Shown here piece after piece: positions 35,435 to 45,147 of a stretch of DNA of 64,000 nucleotides. Every line of letters begins with the position of its first letter. The stretch's first letter is position 1. Both the position numbers and the translations under genes were made by a program. The notes beneath the pieces are model-generated. The model was not told where the DNA came from. It made no database searches and saw only the letters and a program-made list of their open reading frames with translations. This DNA is from Flavipsychrobacter stenotrophus (lineage in GTDB: Bacteria > Bacteroidota > Bacteroidia > Chitinophagales > Chitinophagaceae), in contig NZ_PPSL01000002.1 of the NCBI RefSeq assembly GCF_002954265.1, positions 558,001 through 622,000 of the forward strand, given 5' to 3'.

Positions 35435-38353
35435 ATGGAATATAATTTCTCCCAAATAGAACGTGACGCAAAAGACTTGTGGAAGACGAAAAATGTATAT
35501 AAGGTAGAAAACCCTGCACCGGGCACTACACCTAAACCAAAATACTACATCCTCGACATGTTCCCCTACCCTAGTGGTGCGGGCCTGCATGTGGGCCACC
35601 CACTTGGCTACATCGCTTCCGATATATATGCCCGTTACAAAAAACTGTGCGGCTATAATGTGTTGCACCCAATGGGCTTCGATGCATTCGGACTACCAGC
35701 AGAGCAATATGCTATGGAGACCGGCCAACACCCTGCCGTAACTACTGAAAAGAACATTGCCCGCTACCGCGAACAACTGGATAATATAGGTTTCTGTTAC
35801 GACTGGGATCGCCAGGTACGTACCAGCGAACCAAACTACTATAAATGGACGCAATGGATCTTCCTGCAGCTCTTTCATAGCTGGTACGACCGGAGTGCTG
35901 ATAAGGCACGCCCTATGGCCGACCTTATTGCCATCTTCGAACTGGAAGGCAACAAGAATATTCCTTGCCCCGGTGATGATACTACATCATTCACCCACAC
36001 AGAATGGGGTGCATACAGTGAAAAAGAAAAACGCGCTATCCTTATGAACTACCGTGTAGCCTACCAGGGTTATGCACAAGTATGGTGGTGCGAAGCATTG
36101 GGCACCGTACTGGCCAATGACGAAGTAGTAAATGGCGTAAGCGAACGGGGTGGCCACCCCGTAGAGCGCAAGAACATGCGCCAGTGGTTCCTGCGCATCA
36201 CCGAGTTTGCCGACAGGCTATTAAAATCGTTAGATACACTCGAATGGACAGAAGCCATGAAGGAAATGCAGCGCAACTGGATAGGCAAGAGCAATGGCGC
36301 TGAGGTGAAATTTGATCTTGGCGAAGGTCTATCATTGATGGTATTCACTACCCGCCCCGATACCATCTTTGGTGTTGACTTTATGGTAATGGCGCCTGAG
36401 CATGAACTGGTAGATACCATCACCACAGTAGAACAAAAAGACGCAATCGACGAATACAAGAAATACGTGAAGAGCCGCAGCGAACGTGAACGCATGAGCG
36501 AAGTAAAGCAGGTTACCGGTTGCTTCACAGGCGCGCATGTCACGCATCCGCTTACAGGCAAAAAACTGCCCGTATGGATCTCTGAATACGTGCTTGCAGG
36601 CTATGGCACAGGCGCTATAATGGCCGTGCCTAGCGGCGATGATCGCGACCATGCTTTTGCTACTCACTTCAAGATACCTATCACCAATGTATTTGGCGAC
36701 AGCTACACAGGCGACACGGCATACAGCAGCAAAACCGGCACTATAGAGAACAGTGATTTCTTAAGCGGCATGAAGGTGGCAGATGCTATTGATGCTGCCA
36801 TAGATGCATTAGTAAAGGCCGGTGTAGGCAAGAAGAAAGTCAACTTCCGCCTACGCGATGCCGGCTTCAGCCGCCAGCGCTATTGGGGTGAGCCATTCCC
36901 TATCGTGTACATCGATGATGTACCCTATGGCACCGACGAAAGTGAAGTGAACAGAGAGAACAACCTGGGCACACTGCCGGTAGAACTGCCAATGGTAGAA
37001 CACTACAAACCCGGCCCGGAAGGACAAGGCCCGCTGGCCAACATACCCGAGTGGATGAATATTTCCCTTTCCACCGGAGAGGGCCGTGGTGAAGCTTTCC
37101 GCGAAACCAACACCATGCCGGGCTATGCCGGCAGTAGCTGGTACTTCCTCCGGTACATGGATCCCCACAACGAGCATGAATTTGCCGACCGCGCCGCCAC
37201 AGACTACTGGCAGCAGGTTGATCTATATATTGGCGGCACCGAACACGCAGTAGGCCACCTCCTCTACTCCCGCATGTGGACTAAAGCATTGTATGACCTG
37301 GGCCACATCGGCTTCGATGAACCGTTTAAGAAGTTGTTGAATCAGGGAATGATACAGGGGAAATCCTACTTTTTGAAAGTGGTTCAATTTCCATCTCCTT
37401 CGGAAGGGACACTTTCGCAATCTGAAAGAACATTCGTTATCTCCCAAGACAAAGAGTGGGAAGATTTAGGATTACGTGATAAGGGCACAAACTTTGCACA
37501 AACTAATCTAAGGTTTAGATATGGTCATGATTACGTAGACCCAAATGGCAAATTGACTGAGAAAAGTTTTGAAAAATACAAAGCTACTCACGGCTTGCCG
37601 TTTGAATATGAAATCAAGTGGAATGAAGAAAATGGACAAAAATTCATTCTAGTTACAGAAGAAGTTGAAAAAATGTCCAAGTCAAAATACAACGTAGTCA
37701 ATCCTGACGATATTGTAGCACAATATGGCGCTGACACCTTCCGCATGTACGAGATGTTCCTTGGCCCTATAGACATGAGCAAACCATGGGATACTAAGGG
37801 TATAGAAGGCGTTCACCGCTTCCTTAAAAAACTGTGGCGTTTATATGCAGATGAGCAGAAAGGTTGGATAGTGACTGACGAAGCCGCTACCGATGCCGAG
37901 CTGCGCATACTGCACAAGACCATAAAGAAGATAAGTGAAGACATGGAGCGCTTCAGCTTCAATACGTCTGTAAGCCAGTTCATGATCACGGTCAACGAGC
38001 TGGGCGCACTCAACTGCCACAAGCGCGGCATATTGGAGCCACTGGCTGTTTTGATCTGTCCGTTTGCCCCACACATAGCAGAAGAGCTCTGGCACAAGCT
38101 GGGTAACGACAGTAGCGTAGTAGCCGCACAGTTCCCTCAATACGAAAACAAGTACGTAGTCGACAACAGCAAGAACTACCCAGTAGCCATCAATGGCAAG
38201 GCACGCCTGGAGCTGGAATTCGCGCTCGATGCCGCCGACGCAGATGTGCAGGCAGCAGTCCTCGCCAACGAAGCAGTACAAAAATGGATGGAAGGCAAGC
38301 CCCTGAAAAAGTTCATTTACGTGAAGGGAAAGATGATCAATGTTGTGGTATAA
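35435..38353 (+). CDS. leuS: leucyl-tRNA synthetase
   Basis: A 972-residue class I aminoacyl-tRNA synthetase that charges tRNA-Leu. The HIGH motif is HVGH at 52-55 (PSGAGLHVGHPLGY), the editing-domain region includes TRPDTIFGVDFMVMAPEHE and LTGKKLPVWISEYVL, and the KMSKS motif is near residue 746 (EVEKMSKSKYNVVNPDD). The C terminus ends in the usual anticodon-binding and tRNA-contact domains. Two oddities: a stretch around residues 543-556 encoded by repeat-like DNA (37065-37096), and a low-GC block from about 37330 to 37700, which covers the KMSKS loop and the Bacteroidota-type insertion before it. The frame is intact. Monocistronic, with a strong terminator. Confidence 0.97.
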   Translation: MEYNFSQIERDAKDLWKTKNVYKVENPAPGTTPKPKYYILDMFPYPSGAGLHVGHPLGYIASDIYARYKKLCGYNVLHPMGFDAFGLPAEQYAMETGQHPAVTTEKNIARYREQLDNIGFCYDWDRQVRTSEPNYYKWTQWIFLQLFHSWYDRSADKARPMADLIAIFELEGNKNIPCPGDDTTSFTHTEWGAYSEKEKRAILMNYRVAYQGYAQVWWCEALGTVLANDEVVNGVSERGGHPVERKNMRQWFLRITEFADRLLKSLDTLEWTEAMKEMQRNWIGKSNGAEVKFDLGEGLSLMVFTTRPDTIFGVDFMVMAPEHELVDTITTVEQKDAIDEYKKYVKSRSERERMSEVKQVTGCFTGAHVTHPLTGKKLPVWISEYVLAGYGTGAIMAVPSGDDRDHAFATHFKIPITNVFGDSYTGDTAYSSKTGTIENSDFLSGMKVADAIDAAIDALVKAGVGKKKVNFRLRDAGFSRQRYWGEPFPIVYIDDVPYGTDESEVNRENNLGTLPVELPMVEHYKPGPEGQGPLANIPEWMNISLSTGEGRGEAFRETNTMPGYAGSSWYFLRYMDPHNEHEFADRAATDYWQQVDLYIGGTEHAVGHLLYSRMWTKALYDLGHIGFDEPFKKLLNQGMIQGKSYFLKVVQFPSPSEGTLSQSERTFVISQDKEWEDLGLRDKGTNFAQTNLRFRYGHDYVDPNGKLTEKSFEKYKATHGLPFEYEIKWNEENGQKFILVTEEVEKMSKSKYNVVNPDDIVAQYGADTFRMYEMFLGPIDMSKPWDTKGIEGVHRFLKKLWRLYADEQKGWIVTDEAATDAELRILHKTIKKISEDMERFSFNTSVSQFMITVNELGALNCHKRGILEPLAVLICPFAPHIAEELWHKLGNDSSVVAAQFPQYENKYVVDNSKNYPVAINGKARLELEFALDAADADVQAAVLANEAVQKWMEGKPLKKFIYVKGKMINVVV
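37065..37096 (+). repeat. repeat-like element inside leuS
   Basis: These 32 bases (CCCTTTCCACCGGAGAGGGC then CGTGGTGAAGCT) match the intergenic element at 59666-59697 at 25 of 32 positions by hand alignment, with four of the seven differences together at the loop. In leuS they are read in frame as LSTGEGRGEA. This is the pattern of a palindromic element that has entered a coding sequence without breaking the frame. Confidence 0.5.
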
Positions 38354-38360
38354 AACAATA

Positions 38361-38402
38361 AAAGAGAAATGGCAACCTTTAAAAGTTGCCATTTCTCTTT
38401 TT
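38361..38402. terminator. terminator between leuS and the LOG-family gene
   Basis: A 16-bp perfect stem AAAGAGAAATGGCAAC / GTTGCCATTTCTCTTT with an 8-base loop, then T-rich sequence. It lies between convergent genes and can act on both strands. Confidence 0.9.
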
Positions 38403-38423
38403 ATATACAATTAAAGTCCTTTT

Positions 38424-39005
38424 TTAGGTAGTGCTATTCGTGATCCACTTTGGTGTTTGTATCGGCACGTAGGCGCGCATCTGTTGCAAAAGGTCATCAG
38501 AGCTATTGCTTGTCAATAGCATATTGCGCACATCGGCAGGCAGGAAGCCCTCGTTCACCATAGTATCACAGAGGGTATTTAGGGCATTATAGTAGCCATT
38601 TACATTTAGCAACCCTACCGGTCTTACGTGTAGCCCCAGCTGCGCCCAGGTGAGCATTTCAAACAACTCTTCCATAGTGCCCCAGCCGCCCGGCAGGGCT
38701 ATGATGCCGTCGCTTAGTTCATGCATCTTCAACTTACGCTCATGCATGTTTTCGGTAACTATCAGTTCAGTAAGTCCTTCGTGCGCTACTTCTTTGGTGC
38801 GTAAAAAATTAGGTATAACACCAATCACCTCGCCGCCTGCGGCCAATGCAGCGTCTGCTACCGCACCCATTATACCTACCTTAGCACCACCATATATGAG
38901 TCGTATTCCCTGGGTGGCCAATGCGGCGCCCAATTGGTGGGCTGCTTCTTTATATACCGGCTTATTCCCTTCCGCCGACCCGCAGAATACAACAATACTT
39001 TTCAT
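38424..39005 (-). CDS. TIGR00730/LOG-family Rossmann-fold protein
   Basis: A 193-residue nucleotide-binding protein. It has IVVFCGSAEGNKPVYKEA at the N terminus, GLIYGG-type (IRLIYGGAKVGIMGAVADA) and the signature PGGWGTMEELFEMLTW, including the Glu of the PGGxGTxxE motif. Family members (LOG/YgdH/YvdD type) are cytokinin-riboside or nucleotide 5'-monophosphate phosphoribohydrolases. In bacteria like this they are likely to hydrolyse purine nucleoside monophosphates. A minus-strand TATATTTG at 39032-39025 is a candidate -7 element. Convergent with leuS. Confidence 0.9.
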   Translation of the reverse strand: MKSIVVFCGSAEGNKPVYKEAAHQLGAALATQGIRLIYGGAKVGIMGAVADAALAAGGEVIGVIPNFLRTKEVAHEGLTELIVTENMHERKLKMHELSDGIIALPGGWGTMEELFEMLTWAQLGLHVRPVGLLNVNGYYNALNTLCDTMVNEGFLPADVRNMLLTSNSSDDLLQQMRAYVPIQTPKWITNSTT

Positions 39006-39081
39006 ACCTGAGTTATTTTGAACTCAAATATAACAGATGCTTTGAAACGTGTTGTTATTTTATTGTGTTCAATTAAGGCTA

Positions 39082-39852
39082 TTATGCCTTTATTGCCTCT
39101 GCTATTGCATCCCAAAGTTGTATGCGGTGCTCCAGCGCATCCTTAATGGCAACAGTTGCTGCCGACCATTTCGCATCATCAGTGCCACAAAGTTCCGCTG
39201 TCATTTCAAAACCCAGGTGAGAGTGGTGATCGCCATCCACTTCAATATGGCGCTCCAGGTAGTACTTTAATGTGCTCAGCTTATTATCCGTGCTTTTATT
39301 CAGCTCGTTTACAAAACTGATGAACATACCCGGTATAAGATCTTCCCTGCCAAAGGTAAATACCGCTGCCTGTATATGCACCTTACCTGTAGCTATAACT
39401 GAGAAAGTGTTTTTAACAAACGCGCCCGATGCTTCGGGAACCCCATCTTGTTCCAGGCACTCGTCTACAGGCATGCCATTCTTAATATTCGCTACCAACT
39501 CACTAATAGCAGTAGTATCGCTACCGGCTTGTTGCATAGCGCGCAGGTACAATTCAAAGTGACTGATCCTCACGCCATGATCATCCACATCAGATTCTTC
39601 TCCCAACACTATCTCATTGATAAGATACCTGGTTTGGGCATTGCCTACAGGCACCCACGGCACATTGGTACAAGTGAGATTTCTTTGCAGCGACTTGAGC
39701 AAAGACATAAAATCCCATACAGCATAAACATGATGCTGCATAAAGATGTTGAGATCTTCTATTGTCTTTACTGCTGAATATACCTTATGGTCAATGAGTT
39801 GCTGCCTGAGTGGCGCTATTTCCGCTTTGAGTTGTTCTATATATTGATTCAC
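39082..39852 (-). CDS. DUF3050 domain protein (heme-oxygenase-like fold)
   Basis: A helical protein of 256 residues. [50 protein letters not shown] and [17 protein letters not shown] are recognisable as DUF3050. The His/Glu-rich segments fit the iron-binding sites of heme-oxygenase-like diiron proteins. No substrate is known to me. I place the start at GTG 39852 ([12 protein letters not shown]) rather than the TTG at 39873, because a minus-strand TATTTTTG (39878-39871) that fits the -7 consensus overlaps the latter, and relatives begin near this point. The choice is not certain. Confidence 0.78.
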   Translation of the reverse strand: MNQYIEQLKAEIAPLRQQLIDHKVYSAVKTIEDLNIFMQHHVYAVWDFMSLLKSLQRNLTCTNVPWVPVGNAQTRYLINEIVLGEESDVDDHGVRISHFELYLRAMQQAGSDTTAISELVANIKNGMPVDECLEQDGVPEASGAFVKNTFSVIATGKVHIQAAVFTFGREDLIPGMFISFVNELNKSTDNKLSTLKYYLERHIEVDGDHHSHLGFEMTAELCGTDDAKWSAATVAIKDALEHRIQLWDAIAEAIKA

Positions 39853-39916
39853 GATAGCTGTAATTGACCGCAAAAATACAGGGTATATGGCAAGATATTT
39901 TATCCTGAATATTGAA

Positions 39917-39941
39917 TTAAACTATACAGGCAATAGTTTAA
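39917..39941 (-). terminator. weak AT-rich hairpin upstream of the DUF3050 gene
   Basis: TTAAACTAT and ATAGTTTAA form a 9-bp stem with a 7-base loop, 25 bases downstream of the permease stop on the minus strand. Only one G-C pair is present and there is no pure T tract, so its role as terminator is doubtful. Confidence 0.3.
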
Positions 39942-39966
39942 AAACAATTACAATAAGCCAATCCTT

Positions 39967-41310
39967 TTAAGCTTCTATTTTCTTGCCCAGCTTATCTTTC
40001 AGCACAAAATAGAGGATAACACCTGTGGCAATGAAGCCAAGCGCCCCAACTACATACCATACATCGCTGGTCAGTAACAAGTACAACCATATACATGCAC
40101 TAATAATTGCCGGCAACGGGAATAGCGGCATTTTATAAGGCCGTCTGTCGTCAGGTTTATTTTTGTGCCACAACATCACACCAATTGCCTGCGAAACGAA
40201 CTGTATAAGAATACGCATGGTAACAATGGTTGTAATAATGGTGCTCATTCTGAATAACAGGCTGAAAACAAAGGCTAATGCACCCAGTGTAAGCAGCGAG
40301 ATATGAGGGAACTTATGTTTAGGATGCACTTTGGCGAAAACGGGAAAAAAGTCGCCGTTGAGTGCAGCGGCATAGGGCACACGGGAATACCCAAGTAGCA
40401 AGGAAAACAACGAAGCAAGTGCTATGCACAATACCAATACAGTAGCCACCTGCGCTACTGCATGGTTATAGATCAATTCGAAATATGTGCTCACAATAAA
40501 TTTTGACGCGCCCACTTCCTGCCACGGAATAACCCCTATAACCGATAGCTGCATACATAGGTAGAGAATCATAATGCCGGTAATGGATATAAACATGCTG
40601 CGGGGAATATTCCTCTCGGGGTCTTTGATCTCTGCACCAAGGTGGCATACATTGTAGTAGCCCATGTAAGAGTACACCGCCTTTACCGAAGACTGTCCAA
40701 GATATACAAAGAAAATGGGCGTTATACTAAAGCTGGCTGAGTCAAATGTAAAAGCCCGTTCGAAACTGAAATGCCCGGCTGCAGAAAAGATCATCCATAG
40801 TATAGTAAGCACGGTTACAATAGAAAGAACCAATGAAATGGCACCGATCTTCTTGATATTCCGATACAGCAGGAACACCATAAGGGCCACTACAGCGCCA
40901 CTTACGCATTTTTGTTGTACCTCAGTAATAGAAGGTATAAGGTAAGCCAGATAGGTAGAGAAGCCTATAGCGCTACTGGCTGCGGTCAGCGGCGCCTGTA
41001 CTACTGTTTGCCAGATGAACAGGAAGGCCATCAGCTTACCCCATTTATCGCCAAACAGCTTTTGGAGAAATACGTAGCTGCCACCAGCCTCGGGCCATTT
41101 GGCACCCAGTTCAGCCCATACCATACCATCGGTATAAGCCAGTACAGCGCCAAGTAACCACGCCAGCAAACACAATGGACCGCTGAGGTGGGTTAACACC
41201 ATAGATATGGCTATGAACGGGCCTATGCCCACCATGTCTATCATGTTGATAGCCGTAGCCTGGGTAAGAGATAACCCCCGTTCTAATTTATGATCTTCTG
41301 TAGCCGCCAA
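39967..41310 (-). CDS. APC-superfamily amino acid permease
   Basis: A 447-residue inner-membrane transporter with about twelve hydrophobic segments. The first helix contains the APC substrate motif IDMVGIGPFIAISMVLTH, and later segments include AYTDGMVWAELGAKWPEAGGSYVFLQ and SYMGYYNVCHLGAEIKDPERNIPRSMF, both typical of the amino acid-polyamine-organocation family (yeast-APA/LAT-like). It ends in basic residues (KDKLGKKIEA). Substrate cannot be assigned. It stands alone between the DUF3050 and DUF817 genes on the same strand. Confidence 0.9.
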   Translation of the reverse strand: MAATEDHKLERGLSLTQATAINMIDMVGIGPFIAISMVLTHLSGPLCLLAWLLGAVLAYTDGMVWAELGAKWPEAGGSYVFLQKLFGDKWGKLMAFLFIWQTVVQAPLTAASSAIGFSTYLAYLIPSITEVQQKCVSGAVVALMVFLLYRNIKKIGAISLVLSIVTVLTILWMIFSAAGHFSFERAFTFDSASFSITPIFFVYLGQSSVKAVYSYMGYYNVCHLGAEIKDPERNIPRSMFISITGIMILYLCMQLSVIGVIPWQEVGASKFIVSTYFELIYNHAVAQVATVLVLCIALASLFSLLLGYSRVPYAAALNGDFFPVFAKVHPKHKFPHISLLTLGALAFVFSLLFRMSTIITTIVTMRILIQFVSQAIGVMLWHKNKPDDRRPYKMPLFPLPAIISACIWLYLLLTSDVWYVVGALGFIATGVILYFVLKDKLGKKIEA

Positions 41311-41415
41311 TTATACCTATTTGTGCTGCAAAGTATAAAATGCCCGTAACATGGGCTATTATAATATTGTCCGCTCATTAGTATGAAATCAATAATTTCT
41401 GCAAATGTGAACTAG

Positions 41416-42231
41416 TTATTGACTTTGCACATCTGTGTCAGGCTTTTTCACCATTCTCAACTCGGCCACTATTATATAACTAACTATAACCAGAAATGCC
41501 CACGAGCTGATCTTCTGATAGTTGACCATAGCCCAGCCTTTGTGTTGGTAGGCATATTTCCATGCACCGAGCAGTGTGGCTATATTCTCCGCCAGCCATA
41601 TAAAGAAGCCAATGAGCAGGAAGGAAATCGTTACCGGCATTCTGTAAGCCTTTCGTTCAATATGAAAGACCACCCATGATCTGCGAAACAGGTAGCAGAT
41701 GAAAATGCCGTAGACGTACCGCAGATCGTGAAAAAAGTGATTGGTAAAGAAATTAAGATATACTAGCGCACCCGATATTCTTACGGGTATATGATGTGGC
41801 CAGTTGACCATGGTGAGGTCAAATCTACGCCACGCCTGGCACATGTAGCTGGCTACACTGGCATACATAAACCCGCTGTAGAGCGGAACGCCCGCAAATT
41901 TAGTGTAGGCAGCTTCCGGGTAAGACCACGAACCGATGTGCACTTTAAACAATTCCATAGCCAGCCCCAGCAGGTGGAATACGCAGATCACTTTCACTTC
42001 ATCCCTGCTTTCCATCCCTGAGAAATAAAGTGCGCATTGAGCTAAAAGGCAAACTATCAGCATGAAATCGTATCGCGGCAGTATTGTCACGTAGTGCGAT
42101 AGCCCAAGCGCGGCAAATACAATTGCAGGAAAGATACAGGAGAGTGCCTCTTGTACGCCGAATATAAAAAAGTGCCTTACTCCTGATCTCATGGATAATA
42201 TTACGTCCAATGTAACACCAATATTCGTCAT
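41416..42231 (-). CDS. DUF817 family integral membrane protein
   Basis: A 271-residue membrane protein with about seven hydrophobic segments. Motifs that I associate with DUF817 are FGVQEALSCIFPAIVFAALG, FHLLGLAMELFKVHIGSWSYPE, GVPLYSGFMYASVASYMCQAWRRF, VYLNFFTNHFFHDLRY and FFIWLAENIATLLGAWKYAYQ. Function unknown. ATG at 42231 is preferred over a TTG seven codons upstream. Monocistronic. Confidence 0.85.
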   Translation of the reverse strand: MTNIGVTLDVILSMRSGVRHFFIFGVQEALSCIFPAIVFAALGLSHYVTILPRYDFMLIVCLLAQCALYFSGMESRDEVKVICVFHLLGLAMELFKVHIGSWSYPEAAYTKFAGVPLYSGFMYASVASYMCQAWRRFDLTMVNWPHHIPVRISGALVYLNFFTNHFFHDLRYVYGIFICYLFRRSWVVFHIERKAYRMPVTISFLLIGFFIWLAENIATLLGAWKYAYQHKGWAMVNYQKISSWAFLVIVSYIIVAELRMVKKPDTDVQSQ

Positions 42232-42373
42232 ATCAGACGAATACAGAAGCAATTAACTATTTCTAACCCTTTGATTGCTCTTAGTTAATAATATAATTTT
42301 ATTTAACTTTTTATACCCATAAAATATTTTACATTCTTAGCTATAGGTAATAATTTCGCACCAAAGAAACATC

Positions 42374-44173
42374 ATGAAGAAAAATTTATTATTTGTTATT
42401 TGCTCCGTTTTACTTCTTTGCGCAGGCAATGTAGCTAAAGCATCATCCCCGGTTACGTTTACTGGCGGCCACACTCAATTTTTAGCCGCTTGTGAAAACG
42501 GCCCGCACTATTCTATTAATGGCTTACTTGCAATAACTGACTCCGACCTGGGTGAAACCGAAACCTGGTCAGTAGTCACAAACGCCTCGCATGGCACATT
42601 AGCTGCAGGCTTCTCAACTACATCTACAGGCACTATTATTACGCCAACCGGACTTACTTATACCCCTGCCATAGGCTATGTGGGTATTGATTCATTTTCT
42701 GTTGAGGTAAGTGATGGTGCTACTTTCGATACAACAATGATCTATGTGACTGTAAATCCACTGCCAGTTGCAGGAACTATATCGGGCGGAAGCTCGGTAT
42801 GTATTGGTGCTTCATTTACTCTAACAGCTTCAGTTTCCGGTGGTACATGGTCGGCGTCTAATGCACATGCAACAGTTTCAGGCGGTATCGTTTCGGGCAT
42901 CATTGCCGGCATTGACACAATAAGCTATTCTGTTACAAACAGCTGCGGTACAGCTACTGCTACACAGGCAGTAACAATAGATCCGATACCCGCGGCAGGT
43001 CCTCTTGCGGGTGCAAGTGCGGTTTGCGTAGGCGGAACAATAACACTTACAGGAGCTTCTACCGGTGGTTCATGGAGCACTCCTAGTGCCGATGCAACTG
43101 TTGTAGGCGGCGCTGTAACAGGTGTTGCAGGTGGCGTAGCAACTATCTCTTACATTACCTCCGGCACTTGCGGTATGGATACTGCAACCATGAATATTAC
43201 GATAGATACAGGCATTGTTACGCCTGCAGGCATAACAGGTACAGACACGATGTGTGCAGGTGCAATGACCACGTTAAGCAATACAAGCGCAGGCGGCGTG
43301 TGGACAAGCACCTCTCTGGGTGCAATAACCAGTGCAGGTATACTTACTGCAGACTCAGCGACGAGCGGAGCTGATACTGTTATTTATTCCCTCACTAATG
43401 GCTGCGGTACAGGAAGCGTATCTCACACAGTGTTTATCAACCCACTGCCTTTTGCAGGTGTGATTACGGGCTTTGATAGTGTTTGTGCAGGATCTACGAT
43501 TACCCTGACCACTACAGGAACGGGCGGAGTATGGTCAAGCAATATACCTGAATTTGCTGCCGTAGATGCTACTGGCCACGTAATTGGTGGATTAAATGGC
43601 ACATCCGTTATCAGGTACACGGTCACCAACGCATGCGGAACGGCTAGTGCAACGCACACTGTAAGAGTAAATATTCCGGCTCAGCCAATAATAGGTGATG
43701 CAAGCATATGCCAACTCGCGTTGAGCATGTTTATAGATGCTGTTGGTGGTGGTACATGGAGCAGCAGTGACTTCCTTACAGTTGCTATCTTAGGTGGTAA
43801 TGCTGTTGGTCTTCAGTTAGGTACAGCTACTATTACCTACACGGTAAGCAATGCATGTGGAACAACAAGTGCTACACTCGACGTTGAAGTTATTGATTGC
43901 GCGAATGGTGTTAATGAAGTAGCTGCTAACAATACGCAGCTGAGCCTTTCGCCTAATCCAAACACAGGTGCATTTACCATTCAGCTGCCATCATCAGCTT
44001 CTGCAAATGCAAATGTTGTGATCACCAACGTACTTGGCGCCAAAGTAAAGGAATTTACCATGAACACTAACCAGGCTACAGAAGTAAATATGGATGTGCC
44101 GGCAGGCGTATATTTCTTGTCTGCAACAGTAAACAACACTGTTTACACGACAAAAATGGTCATTGCTAAATAA
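42374..44173 (+). CDS. T9SS-secreted Ig-like repeat protein
   Basis: A 599-residue cell-surface or secreted protein. It has a signal peptide (NLLFVICSVLLLCAGNVAKA), a cadherin-like/Ig segment (about 50-130, ending SFSVEVSDG), then five ~80-residue repeats of the form VC.G...TL......GG.WSS......G.V.G...G...I.Y.VTN.CGT..AT. Each has two Cys that can form one disulfide. The C terminus (about 525-599; LSLSPNPNTGAFTI, then GVYFLSATVNN and KMVIAK) is a type A T9SS sorting domain. Likely an adhesin-like protein translocated by the type IX system and fixed to the surface. No enzyme domain is visible. Confidence 0.88.
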   Translation: MKKNLLFVICSVLLLCAGNVAKASSPVTFTGGHTQFLAACENGPHYSINGLLAITDSDLGETETWSVVTNASHGTLAAGFSTTSTGTIITPTGLTYTPAIGYVGIDSFSVEVSDGATFDTTMIYVTVNPLPVAGTISGGSSVCIGASFTLTASVSGGTWSASNAHATVSGGIVSGIIAGIDTISYSVTNSCGTATATQAVTIDPIPAAGPLAGASAVCVGGTITLTGASTGGSWSTPSADATVVGGAVTGVAGGVATISYITSGTCGMDTATMNITIDTGIVTPAGITGTDTMCAGAMTTLSNTSAGGVWTSTSLGAITSAGILTADSATSGADTVIYSLTNGCGTGSVSHTVFINPLPFAGVITGFDSVCAGSTITLTTTGTGGVWSSNIPEFAAVDATGHVIGGLNGTSVIRYTVTNACGTASATHTVRVNIPAQPIIGDASICQLALSMFIDAVGGGTWSSSDFLTVAILGGNAVGLQLGTATITYTVSNACGTTSATLDVEVIDCANGVNEVAANNTQLSLSPNPNTGAFTIQLPSSASANANVVITNVLGAKVKEFTMNTNQATEVNMDVPAGVYFLSATVNNTVYTTKMVIAK

Positions 44174-44187
44174 TGATGAAAGTAAAT

Positions 44188-44231
44188 TTATAATTAAGAA
44201 AGCCCTCTCTCGAGGGCTTTCTTAATTATAA
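44188..44231. terminator. bidirectional terminator after the T9SS protein gene
   Basis: A 20-bp perfect stem (44188-44207 with 44212-44231), its GC core AGCCCTC/GAGGGCT, around loop TCTC. It separates the T9SS gene from convergent pdxJ. The flanks are A/T rich but with no long pure T tract. Confidence 0.85.
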
Positions 44232-44284
44232 TACGATCTAAAGTGTGTCGCGAAAAATTATGCGGATAGACATACATTAAGCCA

Positions 44285-45001
44285 TTATTTCAATGCTCTC
44301 CTGTATAACTGAATTGTATTCTCCAGCCCATAGTACAATGCGTCAGCAATCAGTGCATGTCCTATTGATACCTCCAGCAGGTTGGGTATAGACTGTTTGA
44401 AGAATGCAAGATTATGCCTGTCGAGGTCGTGACCGGCATTAATGCCCAGATTGTGTGTAAGTGCAACACTAGCGGCTTTTATATACGGCGCAATGGCATC
44501 ATGCTTGTTGTACGGATAGTTACGGGCATAGTCTTCGGTATATAGTTCTATCCTGTCCGTACCCGTTTCAGCAGCGGCGGCAACCATTTGCGTTATCGGA
44601 TCAACGAAAATAGACACGCGTATACCGGCAGCTTTAAATACACCTATGATATCCTGCAGGTATTTCTTTTCCTTTATGGTATCCCATCCGTGGTTGGAAG
44701 TTAGTTGCCCCGGAGCATCGGGCACCAAGGTAACCTGGGTCGGCTTCATTTCCATTACGAGGGCTACAAACTTATCTTCAAGCGGATTGCCTTCTATATT
44801 GAATTCAGTGGTAATGATCTTTTTGATATCCCTCACGTCGCTGTAGCGGATATGACGTTCATCGGGGCGGGGATGCACTGTAATACCCTCCGCGCCAAAT
44901 TGCTGGCAATCTATTGCCACCTGCAATACATTAGGATTATCACCACCGCGACTATTACGTAGCGTAGCAATTTTGTTGATGTTGACTGAAAGTTTTGCCA
45001 T
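44285..45001 (-). CDS. pdxJ: pyridoxine 5'-phosphate synthase
   Basis: A 238-residue TIM-barrel enzyme that condenses 1-deoxyxylulose 5-phosphate with 3-amino-2-oxopropyl phosphate, the last step of de novo vitamin B6 synthesis. It starts [19 protein letters not shown] and has [57 protein letters not shown] and [13 protein letters not shown], all family motifs. ATG at 45001 is chosen; the longer frame is an unconserved extension. A minus-strand TATTTTTG (45069-45062) is a candidate -7 element, with no clear -33. Confidence 0.96.
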   Translation of the reverse strand: MAKLSVNINKIATLRNSRGGDNPNVLQVAIDCQQFGAEGITVHPRPDERHIRYSDVRDIKKIITTEFNIEGNPLEDKFVALVMEMKPTQVTLVPDAPGQLTSNHGWDTIKEKKYLQDIIGVFKAAGIRVSIFVDPITQMVAAAAETGTDRIELYTEDYARNYPYNKHDAIAPYIKAASVALTHNLGINAGHDLDRHNLAFFKQSIPNLLEVSIGHALIADALYYGLENTIQLYRRALK

Positions 45002-45147
45002 GTAGAAAAGTATAACCTTAAAAGTGAGCAGTAAAAAAGAATATCTGTGACTACTTTGATACAAAAATACGCTAATTGCTATATTTTACTTTGATAGAAA
45101 AATTAAATGAAGGCCTGGCAACAAGCAATAAGAATATTATACGATGA

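Noticed and set aside
37841-38410. 189-codon frame antisense to the 3' end of leuS
   Set aside because: Overlaps the conserved C-terminal LeuRS domain and the terminator; no recognisable protein features.
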